Shown here in pieces: positions 5,186 to 5,541 of a stretch of DNA of 5,541 nucleotides; position 1 is the stretch's first letter, and every line of letters begins with the position of its first letter. The stretch spans positions 1 through 5,541 of the forward strand of contig CAMYAA010000092.1 in assembly GCA_947253615.1 (NCBI GenBank). Direction: 5' to 3'. Both the position numbers and the translations under genes were made by a program. Below the pieces are notes generated by a model. That model did not search any database. It worked only from the letters and a program-made list of their open reading frames with translations, and had not been told where the DNA came from. The DNA is from an uncultured Sutterellaceae bacterium (GTDB taxonomy: Bacteria > Pseudomonadota > Gammaproteobacteria > Burkholderiales > Burkholderiaceae_F).

Positions 5186-5541
5186 ATGGGCAAGTTTGAT
5201 TTAGTCAAGATTGATTTTGAAAAGCATCCGATTTTCCGTCGCATGATGGACGAGGGTGGATTTACGTTAATTACGGACACCGACTTTGACGCGATGCTCG
5301 CTGAGGGCGGGTTAAAGATGGTGGTGATTGCTGACGATCCCAATCGTATGAAAGAGTCGTTGGACATTGCGGTGATTGCGCCCGAACTCAAGAAGTCGAT
5401 TGAGCAATTACTCTCGGGGTGTTATTTGGTACATCCGATGAAGGCGCGTGCCTTAGCGGGTCGCTATGGTGTTCGTAAGATGCCCTCGATTGCGTTTTTC
5501 CGTGGGTCGATGTATTTAGGGGCAGCCGAAGGGTTGTTGAA
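5186..5541 (+). CDS. hyaE: HyaE/HupG/HoxO-family hydrogenase assembly protein, 3'-truncated by window
   Basis: This is a thioredoxin-fold chaperone that, in homologous systems, binds the Tat-targeted hydrogenase small subunit and holds it until it is correctly matured. The first 118 residues are visible and the gene runs off the window. A thioredoxin-like pattern is present, with a central strand LKMVVIADDP and the cis-proline region RYGVRKMPSIAFFRG near 96-110. No CxxC redox motif is seen, as is usual in this family; the one visible Cys lies in SGCYL. The start is well supported by AGGAG at 5174-5178, seven bases before the ATG. It follows hupF by 27 bp in the same operon; a hyaF/hoxQ-type gene would be the expected next neighbour. 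Confidence 0.9.
   Translation, partial: MGKFDLVKIDFEKHPIFRRMMDEGGFTLITDTDFDAMLAEGGLKMVVIADDPNRMKESLDIAVIAPELKKSIEQLLSGCYLVHPMKARALAGRYGVRKMPSIAFFRGSMYLGAAEGLL

Noticed and set aside
5155..5391. Minus-strand open frame of 78 codons
   Set aside because: It is antisense to the start of hyaE, which has a good ribosome-binding site and clear family similarity.

Overview
The window carries parts of an uptake [NiFe]-hydrogenase locus and a complete metal-chelate-type ABC importer. It suggests a Gram-negative proteobacterium. The evidence is the HyaC-type membrane cytochrome b, the HyaD / HupF(HoxL) / HyaE(HoxO) maturation trio, and a periplasmic binding protein with a Sec signal peptide. The genus cannot be read from the sequence. 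Base composition is intermediate.

Layout. Positions 3-35 are not genomic: they match the Illumina Nextera transposase adapter, so the biological sequence starts at 36, inside hyaC. Positions 36-545 (+) hold the 3' part of hyaC, closed at 566-598 by a strong terminator with a UUCG loop. A short gap with a three-unit 10-bp tandem repeat follows. Positions 732-3524 (-) hold a three-gene operon transcribed as binding protein, FecCD/BtuC-type permease, then ATPase, so it converges on hyaC. Positions 3525-4147 are a noncoding divergent intergenic region of about 620 bp. It holds a candidate promoter with an overlapping palindromic operator for the transporter, a leader hairpin with a U-run, a cluster of nested inverted repeats, and a candidate promoter for the next operon. 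From 4148 (+) come hyaD (endopeptidase), a hupF/hoxL-type hypC paralogue, and hyaE, which is cut by the window end.

How it fits together. HyaC anchors the hydrogenase and passes its electrons to quinone. HyaD, HupF and HyaE are maturation factors for the same enzyme. In the Cupriavidus MBH operon the orthologues run hoxZ-hoxM-hoxL-hoxO without interruption. Here the same order is kept, but a reversed ABC importer sits between the first and second genes, and the downstream maturation genes appear to have their own promoter. The most interesting hypothesis is that this importer supplies nickel (or iron) for the hydrogenase and is controlled by a metal-responsive repressor at CGTTAT-N12-ATAACG, which encloses the candidate -10 box. 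The substrate cannot be assigned from sequence alone.
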